A DNA stretch of 64,000 bases. It comes from Pseudocercospora fijiensis CIRAD86 (Eukaryota > Ascomycota > Dothideomycetes > Mycosphaerellales > Mycosphaerellaceae). The notes beneath the pieces are model-generated. The model worked only from the letters and a program-made list of their open reading frames with translations, searched no databases and was not told the origin of the DNA. Of the stretch, positions 56,217 to 64,000 are shown one piece after another. The DNA lies in the NCBI RefSeq assembly GCF_000340215.1, contig NW_006921541.1:2825527-2889526 (forward strand). Direction: 5' to 3'. Both the position numbers and the translations under genes were made by a program. Positions within the stretch are counted from its first letter, which is position 1; each line of letters starts with the position of its first letter.

Positions 56217-59200
56217 ATGAACTTTGGCGACAGCGGCAGCAATGCCAGGCCTGGTCATGGTCTGCCACAAATCGAGACCAACGACATTGCTCTGGCCGAC
56301 ATTAGTCTGCAGAAAGGTGGAAATCCATTGAAGCTAACAGCGCCCTGGGAGACACAGCCACCGGTGCATGCTTCGTTGCTGAGTATCGCAAGTGCGAAGG
56401 GAATTCTAGCAGTGGCTGGGCCATCGTCGTTGGTCATCGCAAACACTGAGTCGCTTCGGAGGCAAGCAATTCCCAAGAGACTGGAGAAAGGCGAGGAGCG
56501 CCTAATCAGAGAGAATGGAGTGCCACTGGAGGGCAAGGCGTATGCAGTGCGCGAAGACGAGCCATTTCCTATACCAGTCAAGGCACATCTGATCATCGAT
56601 ACGCCTCGCTTGTCGCATGTCGCATTCAGCGCAGATGAGAGCTGTCTGGTCATCGTCTCTGATCAAGGAGGAGGTCTGGCTGTATATGACACCAATGCGC
56701 TCGTCAGCGGCAATAAGGAGCCCGCCTTCTCTATCGGCACAAACGGTGTGAGCGTGCGACATCTTCTGCCTAATCCCAACCCGGATGAGGCGAGCGCACA
56801 TCTCTTTGCCATCGTCTTGACGAATGGCCAGCTTCTGCTTGCAGATCTCAAAGCACGAAATCTGCGCAAAGGTCAGAGCAGCGAAGCATTTCACGACAAT
56901 GTCTTTAGCGCATGCTGGTCGAAATTGGGCAAGCAAATCATTGCCGGCAAAGGAGACGGCAGCTGTGCTCAGATCGACCCACAAGGCGTTCTAAAAGACT
57001 CGATAAGTGTCGCGCCCCAACTGGCAGAGATGAAAGAGGCAGACTACCAGGAAGCACTAAACATGCCTGTCTCGACAATACACTGGCTCGAAACGAATAA
57101 ATTCCTGATCATCTACTCTCCAGTCTACGGCCAGCAGGACCCAGATGCCATACCTCCTATGAACGATTCCGTCTACTTCCTCGCCGAGCGGACAAAAGGC
57201 GGACCGACTACTTTCCACAAATTTGAAGAAGACCCTTGCCCGCCTTTTGGACTGGAGAGGCTGCCTGCGAATCACTTTCTATCGCGACTTACGGATTGGG
57301 AGCCGAATGTTGCCGACATGATCATCGTATCTTCTACAGCTTCACTCGAAGTCGGCCTTCTCGGGCATGGCCAGTTCGTTGATGCCAGCGACGACGCAGG
57401 AAATGGGAAGAACTGGAAGAAGGCTGATCCTTTTGCTGGCATTATGATCAAAGATGATGTTCGACGCGCAGCTCTACCAACGAGCTACGTGGACGATGGT
57501 GCGGATACTTCTTCCATCGGCACAGCTATCGACTACGGCACGAAAATTCTTGCATCAAGACCGATACCCACCGAAAGCGACACCATCGAGAACTCGCCGC
57601 ATCCAGTACCTTGCTTTTGCTTGCTGAATACTGATGGTCTGCTGTATATGTGGTGGATAATATACCCGGATAGCATCCGGCAAAACAAGGCTCACCCCAG
57701 GATCGTACACAAGAGCGGCCCTTTCACCACCTACAATGATCTCGCGACCAAATACAATCGACCTCTTGACGACAACGCTCAAGAAATCGCCCCAGAAATA
57801 GTTGAACCTTCTTCTGGCGAGTCTATTAGCCGAAACTCATCACCTCCAACACGAATACCTCAACCAACGTTCGGCCAAGGGCTGTCAGGTCAGCGACCCG
57901 CGACACCCACGACATCAGCATTGCAGTCTTCTGCAATGACATCGCAAACCCCCGCAAAGCCTCTCTTTGGCGGCGCCTCTGTTCTTGGTGGCAACAAGTC
58001 CTCTCCTTGGGGTGGGCCATCAGCAACTCCTGACGCCTCTGCTTTTGGGAAGCCTGCTTTTGGACAGCCGTCTGCAGTTGGAGGGTCTGGTTTTGCACAA
58101 GCAGGTCAGAAGGGCGGAATTGGATTTGGCCAGGTTGGTGGTCTTGGTCAAAACAACAAATCACCATGGGCGACCGGTGGTCAGTCTCCAGCTCCGTCGC
58201 CTTTCGGGGCCGCTGCAAAGCCAAATCCATTCGCGAATGCCGGTCAAACTCCAGCAAGTCCGTTTTCAAGCGCAGGACAGAATAAAGCAAGTCCATTTGC
58301 CGCTGCTGGACAGACGCCGGCGAGTTCTTTCGCTAGTGCAGGCAAAACTGCACCATCGCCGTTCGCGAGCACAGTGCAGAGTAGCTCTTCGCCTTTCGGT
58401 AGTGCGGGACAGTCCAGTGAGTCTCCCTTTGCATCAGCTGGCCAGACAGTAGGAGACACGAGTGCATTCGGGGGCAGCTCATTCGGAAAGCCATCGTTCT
58501 CAAATGAGACATCGACAGGATCAACGGCTACACTGGGATCGACCGGAACTTTTGGGGCACCATCTACGCCAGTAGGCAGCTCTTTCAATAGCAAGCCGGC
58601 TTGGTCGAAAGAGTCTACGATGGGTGACGCGAACGGGACGCAGTCATCAGGCTGCCTGCCAAGCCTTTCACAACTCGATCTCAGATCCACTTTCCAAGGA
58701 GATGGTACGGCTCATGACGACCTTCCTAAGCCGAAAAACCCTGGAGGTGACTGGTTCGGCTCGCTGGGCAATACCTTAGGCAACGACGAGAACAAGGAAC
58801 CGGAGATCAAGCAGGAGCCTGGCACGGAAAAGCAATCCTCGCTCAAGGACTTTCCGCCTGCCTTTCCCGAGCCGAAGAGTTCTGGAATCCTTGCCCAAAG
58901 CAAGGGACTCGCTAGTATGCCCGTTCCATCTGGCCTTTTTGGTAAGAAGGAAGAGACCGACACGCCAACGGATGCGCCCCTACCGCCTGATCCCAAGACC
59001 TTCGATTACAAGAAGAAGCAAGCCGAGATGGCGTCTATATTCGACAAGCCTAAACGCGAGACGCCTGCGGCGTCAGCGGACGCTCCACTGCCTCCCGACC
59101 CTTCAACTTTCGACTACAAGAAGAAATTGGCTGAGATGCAAGCCCCACCCACTGCTGCCAAGCCCAATCCTTTCGCACAACGAAAGGATGTGCCCATAGC

Positions 59201-61061
59201 AGGCAGCCCGCCACAGGATATAACCCACAGTCAGACTTTCTCGCCTGCTGCTTCAGAAGCAGGGCCTTCAGAGGATTCAGGAAGTGAGAATTGGGATGAT
59301 GATGCTGAGAGTGAAGATGCTGAAGGCGAAGAGGAGGATGAAGAAGAGGAGGATGAAGAAGAGGAGGATGAAGAAGAGGAGGATGAAGAAGAGGAGGATG
59401 AAGAAGAGGAGGATGAAGAAGAGGAGGACGAAGAGGAAGGCGAAGAGGAGGAAGGTGACGATGAAGACACTGCCGACGATGACGATAGCGAGGAGAATGA
59501 GGTGCCATACGAGCCACAAAATGCAGCGGCGCTGGAGGCATTCCTCAAGCGAACATCACCTGCCGATCCCAAATCGCCAGAAGCGAAAAAGCCGGACGCG
59601 AAATCAACGACGCCGAAAGCGCAGAGCTATACTCCAGCAGGCTTTCCTAAAGGCCCCGTTTTGGCACCTTCAAGCCAGCGTAAGACCGAGCAGAGTCCAC
59701 GATCGCCATCACCACAACGCCAACCTGCTCAGCAGCGAACAGTCACTAGTCCGTTCCCAAAGGCGGCACCAAAGGGCGAGATGAACTTTCCGCCTCAAAT
59801 CAAGACGACCTCCGTACCTCCTGGCAAGCCTATCGAAAGAGAGAAGACTCCTGTAGCGCCTCCAAAACCGAGAGCGCCAACCGCTGGCGAGCTTGCCGAT
59901 GAGCAAGATGCCCGTGTGAAGGCTCTCTTAGCCCAGCCAATTGAGCCGAGTAAGGAGATGCCGCTATTCCACACGCACCAGGACTATACCGGAGCAGTTG
60001 AGACGCAAGGCATTGGAGGGCAAATAGAAAAGGTCTTCCGAGATGTTAACAGCATGATCGATGTCGTCGGACTCAACGCACGTTCGCTCAACACATTCAT
60101 CACCGGGCACGAGAGATTACGAAAAGCTGGCCAACGCTCACGAGAAGATTTGGAAGACCCCGATGCTTGGACACTAGCTGAGATTGCGGAGCTGGGTATG
60201 GTCATGGACCAGATCGAGAAGCAGCTTGAAGCAGGCAAGCTCGACAATGTCCGCGGCACCATCGAACTCTTGGTCAAGGAGCAGTCAGAAGCGATCAAAC
60301 TCAAAGCCAGGACTACAGAAATGCGCAAGCAGATCCTGTCACACACCGATCCAGCCCGACGGGCAGAACACGATGCCGCACCACTCGATGCCGAGACAGC
60401 GGTACAACAATCAGAACTCCGCCGCAAACTTCGAGACGTCTACCAACTTCTCTCAGACGTTGAGCAGAAGATGTCACTCCTCCGCGCCGATCTCGCATCG
60501 CTTTCTACAACAGCCGCAGCGAATGGCAAGCCCGTTCCCACAATGGAAAGCGTCGAACGAACAATTCTCAAAATGACGGCAATGGTCGAGAAGGCTTCTG
60601 GAGATGTCGATCTTCTCGAATCACAAATCCGACGCTTACCAAACGGTCTCGCTTCGTTACGAAACGGCGGTCTCGGCGAAGATTACGAAGATGCACTTGT
60701 CGGAAGTCTCGTCTCCAGTAAACTCCTCACTGATAGTCCGAGTCGTAAACGCACGCCACAGAAGTATCCCCGTATGGCTGCTGATGGAAGTGCGTTGGGC
60801 ATGTCGGGTTTGTTTGGGAGCAGGTTTCAGACGCCGCCTAGTGCTTCGGTGAGGGCTTCGCCTGATGCGAGAAGTAGTGTGCTCGCGTTAAGACAGAGCA
60901 CTGCCAGTCTCAGTGGAAGTGTGAGGAAGAAGACTATGGCTGATGTTACCGACGAAGAGATTGAGGCTTATTATGCGCGACTTGCGAGGCGGAGGGATGT
61001 TCTTGGGGCGCTTAGGAGGGGGGTTGAGAAGCAAGGACCGAGAGAGGTTAGTGTTGAGTGA
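56217..61061 (+). CDS. NUP159: Nucleoporin NUP159/NUP214 orthologue
   Basis: 1,614 residues from the first in-frame ATG (MNFGDSGS) with a single exon. An upstream open extension to 55926 has only GTG and is not used here. Residues about 25-530 form the N-terminal beta-propeller that docks the DEAD-box helicase Dbp5 on the cytoplasmic face of the pore; VAFSADESCLVIVSDQGGGL is a typical blade. Residues about 550-800 are the FG-type region, including seven tandem 11-residue PFxxAGQ units (58227-58457). Two copies of PLPPDPxTFDYKKK lie near residues 921 and 958. An acidic tract follows (about 1022-1096), encoded in part by a 15-base minisatellite. The C-terminal helical region (about 1265-1495) is the coiled coil that binds Nup82 and Nsp1 in yeast. 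Family role: mRNA export. Confidence 0.9.
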   Translation: MNFGDSGSNARPGHGLPQIETNDIALADISLQKGGNPLKLTAPWETQPPVHASLLSIASAKGILAVAGPSSLVIANTESLRRQAIPKRLEKGEERLIRENGVPLEGKAYAVREDEPFPIPVKAHLIIDTPRLSHVAFSADESCLVIVSDQGGGLAVYDTNALVSGNKEPAFSIGTNGVSVRHLLPNPNPDEASAHLFAIVLTNGQLLLADLKARNLRKGQSSEAFHDNVFSACWSKLGKQIIAGKGDGSCAQIDPQGVLKDSISVAPQLAEMKEADYQEALNMPVSTIHWLETNKFLIIYSPVYGQQDPDAIPPMNDSVYFLAERTKGGPTTFHKFEEDPCPPFGLERLPANHFLSRLTDWEPNVADMIIVSSTASLEVGLLGHGQFVDASDDAGNGKNWKKADPFAGIMIKDDVRRAALPTSYVDDGADTSSIGTAIDYGTKILASRPIPTESDTIENSPHPVPCFCLLNTDGLLYMWWIIYPDSIRQNKAHPRIVHKSGPFTTYNDLATKYNRPLDDNAQEIAPEIVEPSSGESISRNSSPPTRIPQPTFGQGLSGQRPATPTTSALQSSAMTSQTPAKPLFGGASVLGGNKSSPWGGPSATPDASAFGKPAFGQPSAVGGSGFAQAGQKGGIGFGQVGGLGQNNKSPWATGGQSPAPSPFGAAAKPNPFANAGQTPASPFSSAGQNKASPFAAAGQTPASSFASAGKTAPSPFASTVQSSSSPFGSAGQSSESPFASAGQTVGDTSAFGGSSFGKPSFSNETSTGSTATLGSTGTFGAPSTPVGSSFNSKPAWSKESTMGDANGTQSSGCLPSLSQLDLRSTFQGDGTAHDDLPKPKNPGGDWFGSLGNTLGNDENKEPEIKQEPGTEKQSSLKDFPPAFPEPKSSGILAQSKGLASMPVPSGLFGKKEETDTPTDAPLPPDPKTFDYKKKQAEMASIFDKPKRETPAASADAPLPPDPSTFDYKKKLAEMQAPPTAAKPNPFAQRKDVPIAGSPPQDITHSQTFSPAASEAGPSEDSGSENWDDDAESEDAEGEEEDEEEEDEEEEDEEEEDEEEEDEEEEDEEEEDEEEGEEEEGDDEDTADDDDSEENEVPYEPQNAAALEAFLKRTSPADPKSPEAKKPDAKSTTPKAQSYTPAGFPKGPVLAPSSQRKTEQSPRSPSPQRQPAQQRTVTSPFPKAAPKGEMNFPPQIKTTSVPPGKPIEREKTPVAPPKPRAPTAGELADEQDARVKALLAQPIEPSKEMPLFHTHQDYTGAVETQGIGGQIEKVFRDVNSMIDVVGLNARSLNTFITGHERLRKAGQRSREDLEDPDAWTLAEIAELGMVMDQIEKQLEAGKLDNVRGTIELLVKEQSEAIKLKARTTEMRKQILSHTDPARRAEHDAAPLDAETAVQQSELRRKLRDVYQLLSDVEQKMSLLRADLASLSTTAAANGKPVPTMESVERTILKMTAMVEKASGDVDLLESQIRRLPNGLASLRNGGLGEDYEDALVGSLVSSKLLTDSPSRKRTPQKYPRMAADGSALGMSGLFGSRFQTPPSASVRASPDARSSVLALRQSTASLSGSVRKKTMADVTDEEIEAYYARLARRRDVLGALRRGVEKQGPREVSVE
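58227..58457 (+). repeat. 33-base tandem repeat in NUP159 (11-residue PFxxAGQ unit, 7 copies)
   Basis: Units begin PF(A/S/G) and carry AGQ or a close variant followed by a Ser/Thr-rich spacer. Only one of the seven has a true FG; most read FA or FS. Confidence 0.85.
59331..59435 (+). repeat. 15-base minisatellite in NUP159 (EEDEE, 7 copies)
   Basis: Seven units of gaggaggatgaagaa, the last with two substitutions. The preserved unit sequence implies recent slippage or conversion. Confidence 0.95.
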
Positions 61062-61840
61062 AACTTTAGAGGGATGGAGATTGGTTTATGAGCATAGCGC
61101 GAGAGGGAAAGATCATGCATTGGATGTTGTGTAGTAAGAAGGAAGAACGTGGCATTTATCATGAGAAGCATGTTGAGTGCTCGAGCTCATGTTCGCATCA
61201 CCATCACCATCCCTTCCCAAGCCACTGGCAAGACATCTGCGCACGAATGAATATGCCCCTCATCACTAGCGACTCGAGGTAGGCAAGGCCGTTGAAATCA
61301 TGCAAACATAAGCTAGCGGCGGTTGTTACCGGCCAATGAGGGTCAGGTAAGTGAACTTCACATGTCAACGCTACTATCAACCCCACTACTATAGAAGAAA
61401 GAGAAAATGCCCCTCACCTTTAGCGACTCGAGGTAGGCAAGACCGTTGGAATCATGCAAACATAAGCTAGCGGCGGTTGTTACCGGCCAATCAAGACCGG
61501 GTAAGTGAACTTCATATATTAACGCTGCCGTCAGCCCCACTACTACATGTACTATCACTGTTAGAAAAAGCCCAAGCCCAATGCTGCACGCCAGGCTGAG
61601 CAAGGCACTTGACGCAAGATCGCAGAATCGTGCAGAATGAACGGCAGAGAGGGACGAATTCGATAGGAGCTGTGATATAAGATCTAGAGAGCTTCACCGC
61701 AGTTCCAGAATTGTACTTGATGGAGCCAAGGTGAAAACACACGGCTAGGCCTGCTCTGGTCGTGCTTCGAAACGAGCGTTGACGCATTCTGTTGAGATGA
61801 GCTGGCAGCTAATTCACTTGATGCGCTTGCGATCTATATT
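61062..61840. other. Intergenic between convergent NUP159 and HRT3
   Basis: 779 bases. They include the direct repeat described at 61254-61545 and the 3' untranslated regions of both genes. There is no credible ORF. Confidence 0.55.
61254..61545. repeat. Tandem direct repeat, 154-base period, two copies
   Basis: Copy 1 starts at 61254 and copy 2 at 61408, aligning without indels over about 138 bases (to 61391 and 61545). Shared phrases include tagcgactcgaggtaggcaa, aagctagcggcggttgttac and ggtaagtgaacttca. It lies between two convergent genes and is not protein-coding. Confidence 0.9.
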
Positions 61841-63502
61841 CTAATCCCCCAATCCATAACTCTTGACGCGACTCCAATAAAAAGCCTTGTCATTTCTGAG
61901 CGTGAAAGCACCCCAATCGTCAGTCAGCTTATTGTGGCTCCAGAAGCCTTTCCACGCAAGCTTATTGTTTCTAGCTCCCTTGCCAGCGTTTGCCAGTGCG
62001 AGATGCATCTTGTAGTTGTATTTTGGTACAACGCCTTCCGTTTCCACATAGACATCACCTTCCGCCTCATCTTCGCCGGTGACGGCATCTGGGACTGAAG
62101 AGTGTGGTCCTGACAGTCTCCATCGTCCGCGTAGAGCATCGCGCATGACGGCTTGTGGGAGCATGGAGCCTTGAGGGTGACGGTCGTGTATATGTTCGCG
62201 AGTCAGGTAGTGGACGACATCTGCCGGCTCGGAGGTGGTGAGGAGGGAAATGCAGGATCCGTCGCGGAAGAAGCGTAGGTAGCGGAAGTAGGTGACTACG
62301 TGGACGGGAGCACCCCAAGTTAAGGTATTGGTGCTGTTCGCTCCTGCTCGAGTGTAGTTGACTGTGCTGATGTAGCAGCCGTTGAAGCGGATTCGAGGTC
62401 GTGAGCGGAACATGACACGCCAAGATGACTGATACTGGCTGTGGAGAAGCTCTTCCGTCAAAGCAGCGTAGGCAATTGCCTTCTCCTCTGGGGTCGGTGG
62501 CAAGGCGGATGCGCTCTCTGGATCTTCTTCGTCCTTCTCGCCCAGATAGTGTGCGATTTGGTGATTCGCATCGAGTGGGAAGCCATCCACGTCTACAGCA
62601 TAGTCATAGTGCATCGCGGGGAAGCCATACGGTGAATCCATGGCGACACGCTTCCAGATAGACTGCTCCGTAAGCACAAGGTAAGCTAGACGCTTGCACA
62701 CTAAGGCAAGCTTCATGAATTGAGCGACATCTGTGATGGCCAGCTCAGAAAGCACATGGGTCAAGATCTCCTCAGGCAGTTCAGCAATAGGGCATTTCTC
62801 AGGCGGAGACAGGTCAGTGGGCGGCTCAGGAGGTTTAATGCTGAGCTGCGAAAACTCATCGACAAGCTGTTTCACGGTTGCCGGTAGTGCCTCCTCGCCC
62901 GAGCGTAGGGAGTGATGGTCGGTCCGGGGCAGTGTGGCGGATGCATTCGTGTTCGTTGCTTTGGACTTCTTGAAGACAGAAGGAGGAAAGTATTTGCGCT
63001 TGTAGGACTCATGAACGCCGTCATCGAGCTATCACCTACCTCAGCATACAGTATCTCACACACAAGGCAGGGGTATCAGACGCACTTTGAACGCTTTGCG
63101 ATAGTGTCTCAGGCTTTCACCAAGCTGCCCTTGTGTTTCCTTTTCTACTGCTTTTTCATAATGCTCGAGAGCCGAACTTGGTTCCCTGTAGGCATCTCTA
63201 TCGTGATCTTGCCCTGCTATACCAAGCTTCAACTGCTCTTCTTTATCTGGCAGGTCGTGATATGCTTTGGGCGCGACTTCCTCATTAAAATCGTCTTTCC
63301 GACGCGCAGTTGATGAGCCAGCCGCGTTCTGTACAGGATACGGCAGCGTTGTCGTGGTATCGTGCTCGCGAGCTTTCTTGGACGTTCCTCCTGCTGTCTT
63401 GTTCCTAGTCGAGACCTCTTCTCGCCACTTCTGTCGGAATGCCTCCAGCTCGGCCTCGTTCTCAGGGGCAGTCATGCTTGGAGTTCTGTCGTCTACACTC
63501 AT
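61841..63502 (-). CDS. HRT3: F-box protein, HRT3/FBXO9/Pof7 orthologue
   Basis: Exon 1 is 63502-63086 and exon 2 is 63028-61841; the 57-base intron has gtgcgt and tag and keeps the frame (KAFK/LDDGVHESYK). The product has 534 residues from MSVDDRTPS; an inner start (MTAPENEAELEAF, 63475) is also possible. The N-terminus has AELEAFRQKWREEV and a TPR-like segment (ALEHYEKAVEKETQGQLGESLRHYRKAF), typical of FBXO9. The F-box (CPIAELPEEILTHVLSEL) is near residues 218-260. The conserved C-terminal region includes FRSRPRIRFNGCYISTVNYT and VHVVTYFRYLRFFRDG. It serves as substrate receptor of an SCF ubiquitin ligase through Skp1. The family assignment is firm, the substrate unknown. Confidence 0.88.
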
Positions 63503-63599
63503 CGTGAACGAGATCTGATAGGGAGAATGGGCGATGATGATAGTCGGTTTGTTTATCAATAATATGACAACTCAACAAAAGTTGGGGCCCCTTTAGGCT

Positions 63600-64000
63600 T
63601 AGTGCGGCTCAAAACGGGCAAACGGCGGCCTCTAATTGGTGGACGCGAGGAACGTTAATACCTTAGCGATTCGGAAGGGCGCAGACGTCGCAGTGTATAC
63701 CGCGACGAGCTATAACTTCGATAGCAGTCTCGAAAAGGGCGTCTTCGTCGTATATACCTTATCCGGCGGTATTTGCTCGAAGCGGTATACTCGATCGCGC
63801 TAGTAGCCCTACGGGAAGCGTAATTTAGTACGTACAACCGGTACCGAGGCCCTACTATCGCGAGCTCCGCTATCGGGGTCTTATAAATGCGACACTATCG
63901 ACCCTCTTAGTCGCTATCGTAGCTCTATCGACCTCTACGGCCTTCGAGAAGCTATACGAAATTGTAGTATCCTTCGCTCGCGAGTCCTAAGGAAGGCGCG
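63600..64000. repeat. RIP-mutated repeat fragment running off the right edge
   Basis: From about 63640 the sequence again loses CA/TG and is rich in CG and TA, as in the large block. Short protein-like stretches exist but no domain could be named. It is probably the end of another transposon. Confidence 0.5.

Noticed and set aside
59050..59572. Long minus-strand ORFs with poly-Ser, poly-Leu/Phe and Pro/Leu/His-rich runs
   Set aside because: They are shadows of the acidic minisatellite and its flanks in NUP159.
1..64000. tRNA and rRNA genes
   Set aside because: I looked for T-loop-like ggttcgaatcc boxes and rRNA-like blocks by eye and found none that form a credible gene; a tRNAscan run would be decisive.

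Overview
The window looks like nuclear DNA of a filamentous ascomycete (Pezizomycotina, possibly Dothideomycetes). The reasons are short introns of about 57-65 bases (one of about 200), fungal-type genes, and a large block of transposons damaged by repeat-induced point mutation (RIP). Host genes lie at the left edge (1-1090) and from about 48.1 to 63.5 kb. Between about 1.2 and 48.06 kb almost everything is RIP-mutated mobile DNA. A second RIP-mutated fragment begins near 63.6 kb and runs off the right edge.

The transposon block is a nest read from target duplications, polypurine tracts and LTR pairs. A Tc1/mariner-type DNA transposon (halves at about 4.86-5.415 and 47.41-48.04 kb, minus strand) was split by Ty3/gypsy-like element A (5416-47410, TSD ctat). 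A was then hit by two more copies of its own family: B (10327-22605, minus, TSD ctag) and C (22988-34982, plus, TSD ctag). A was also hit by an unrelated chromodomain-bearing gypsy element D (35043-47096, minus, TSD agcgt). D carries a Tad/jockey-like LINE (37307-42217, minus, 14-base TSD) inside its integrase. A, B and C have 279-280-base LTRs. Complete copies are about 12 kb and carry gag-protease, RT-RNase H-integrase and an extra ORF of about 915 codons between pol and the 3' LTR. Copy A has lost gag-pol by an internal deletion but kept the extra ORF. Reading frames stay open over kilobases except for TAG/TAA at positions that look like old Trp or Gln codons, the expected RIP scar.

The least explained structure is a family of 27-35-base palindromes with the core CTAATRNTACCCC/GGGGGTRNTATTAG. 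There are 14 copies: five fixed sites in the A/B/C family, and one just after the pol stop of unrelated element D. Two arm differences between copies are compensatory.

The host genes, left to right, are: the C-terminal part of a type-B carboxylesterase; a conserved fungal protein of unknown function (48190); a doubtful ORF (49575); a truncated paralogue and a full copy of an F-box-like/2EXR-type gene (50327 and 51304, minus); a three-exon MYND zinc-finger gene (52366); the proteasome beta-2 subunit PUP1 (54611-55515, minus, one intron); the nucleoporin NUP159 (56217); and the F-box protein HRT3/FBXO9 (61841-63502, minus, one intron). The genes appear individually transcribed. PUP1 and NUP159 are divergent, as are the 2EXR-type and MYND genes.
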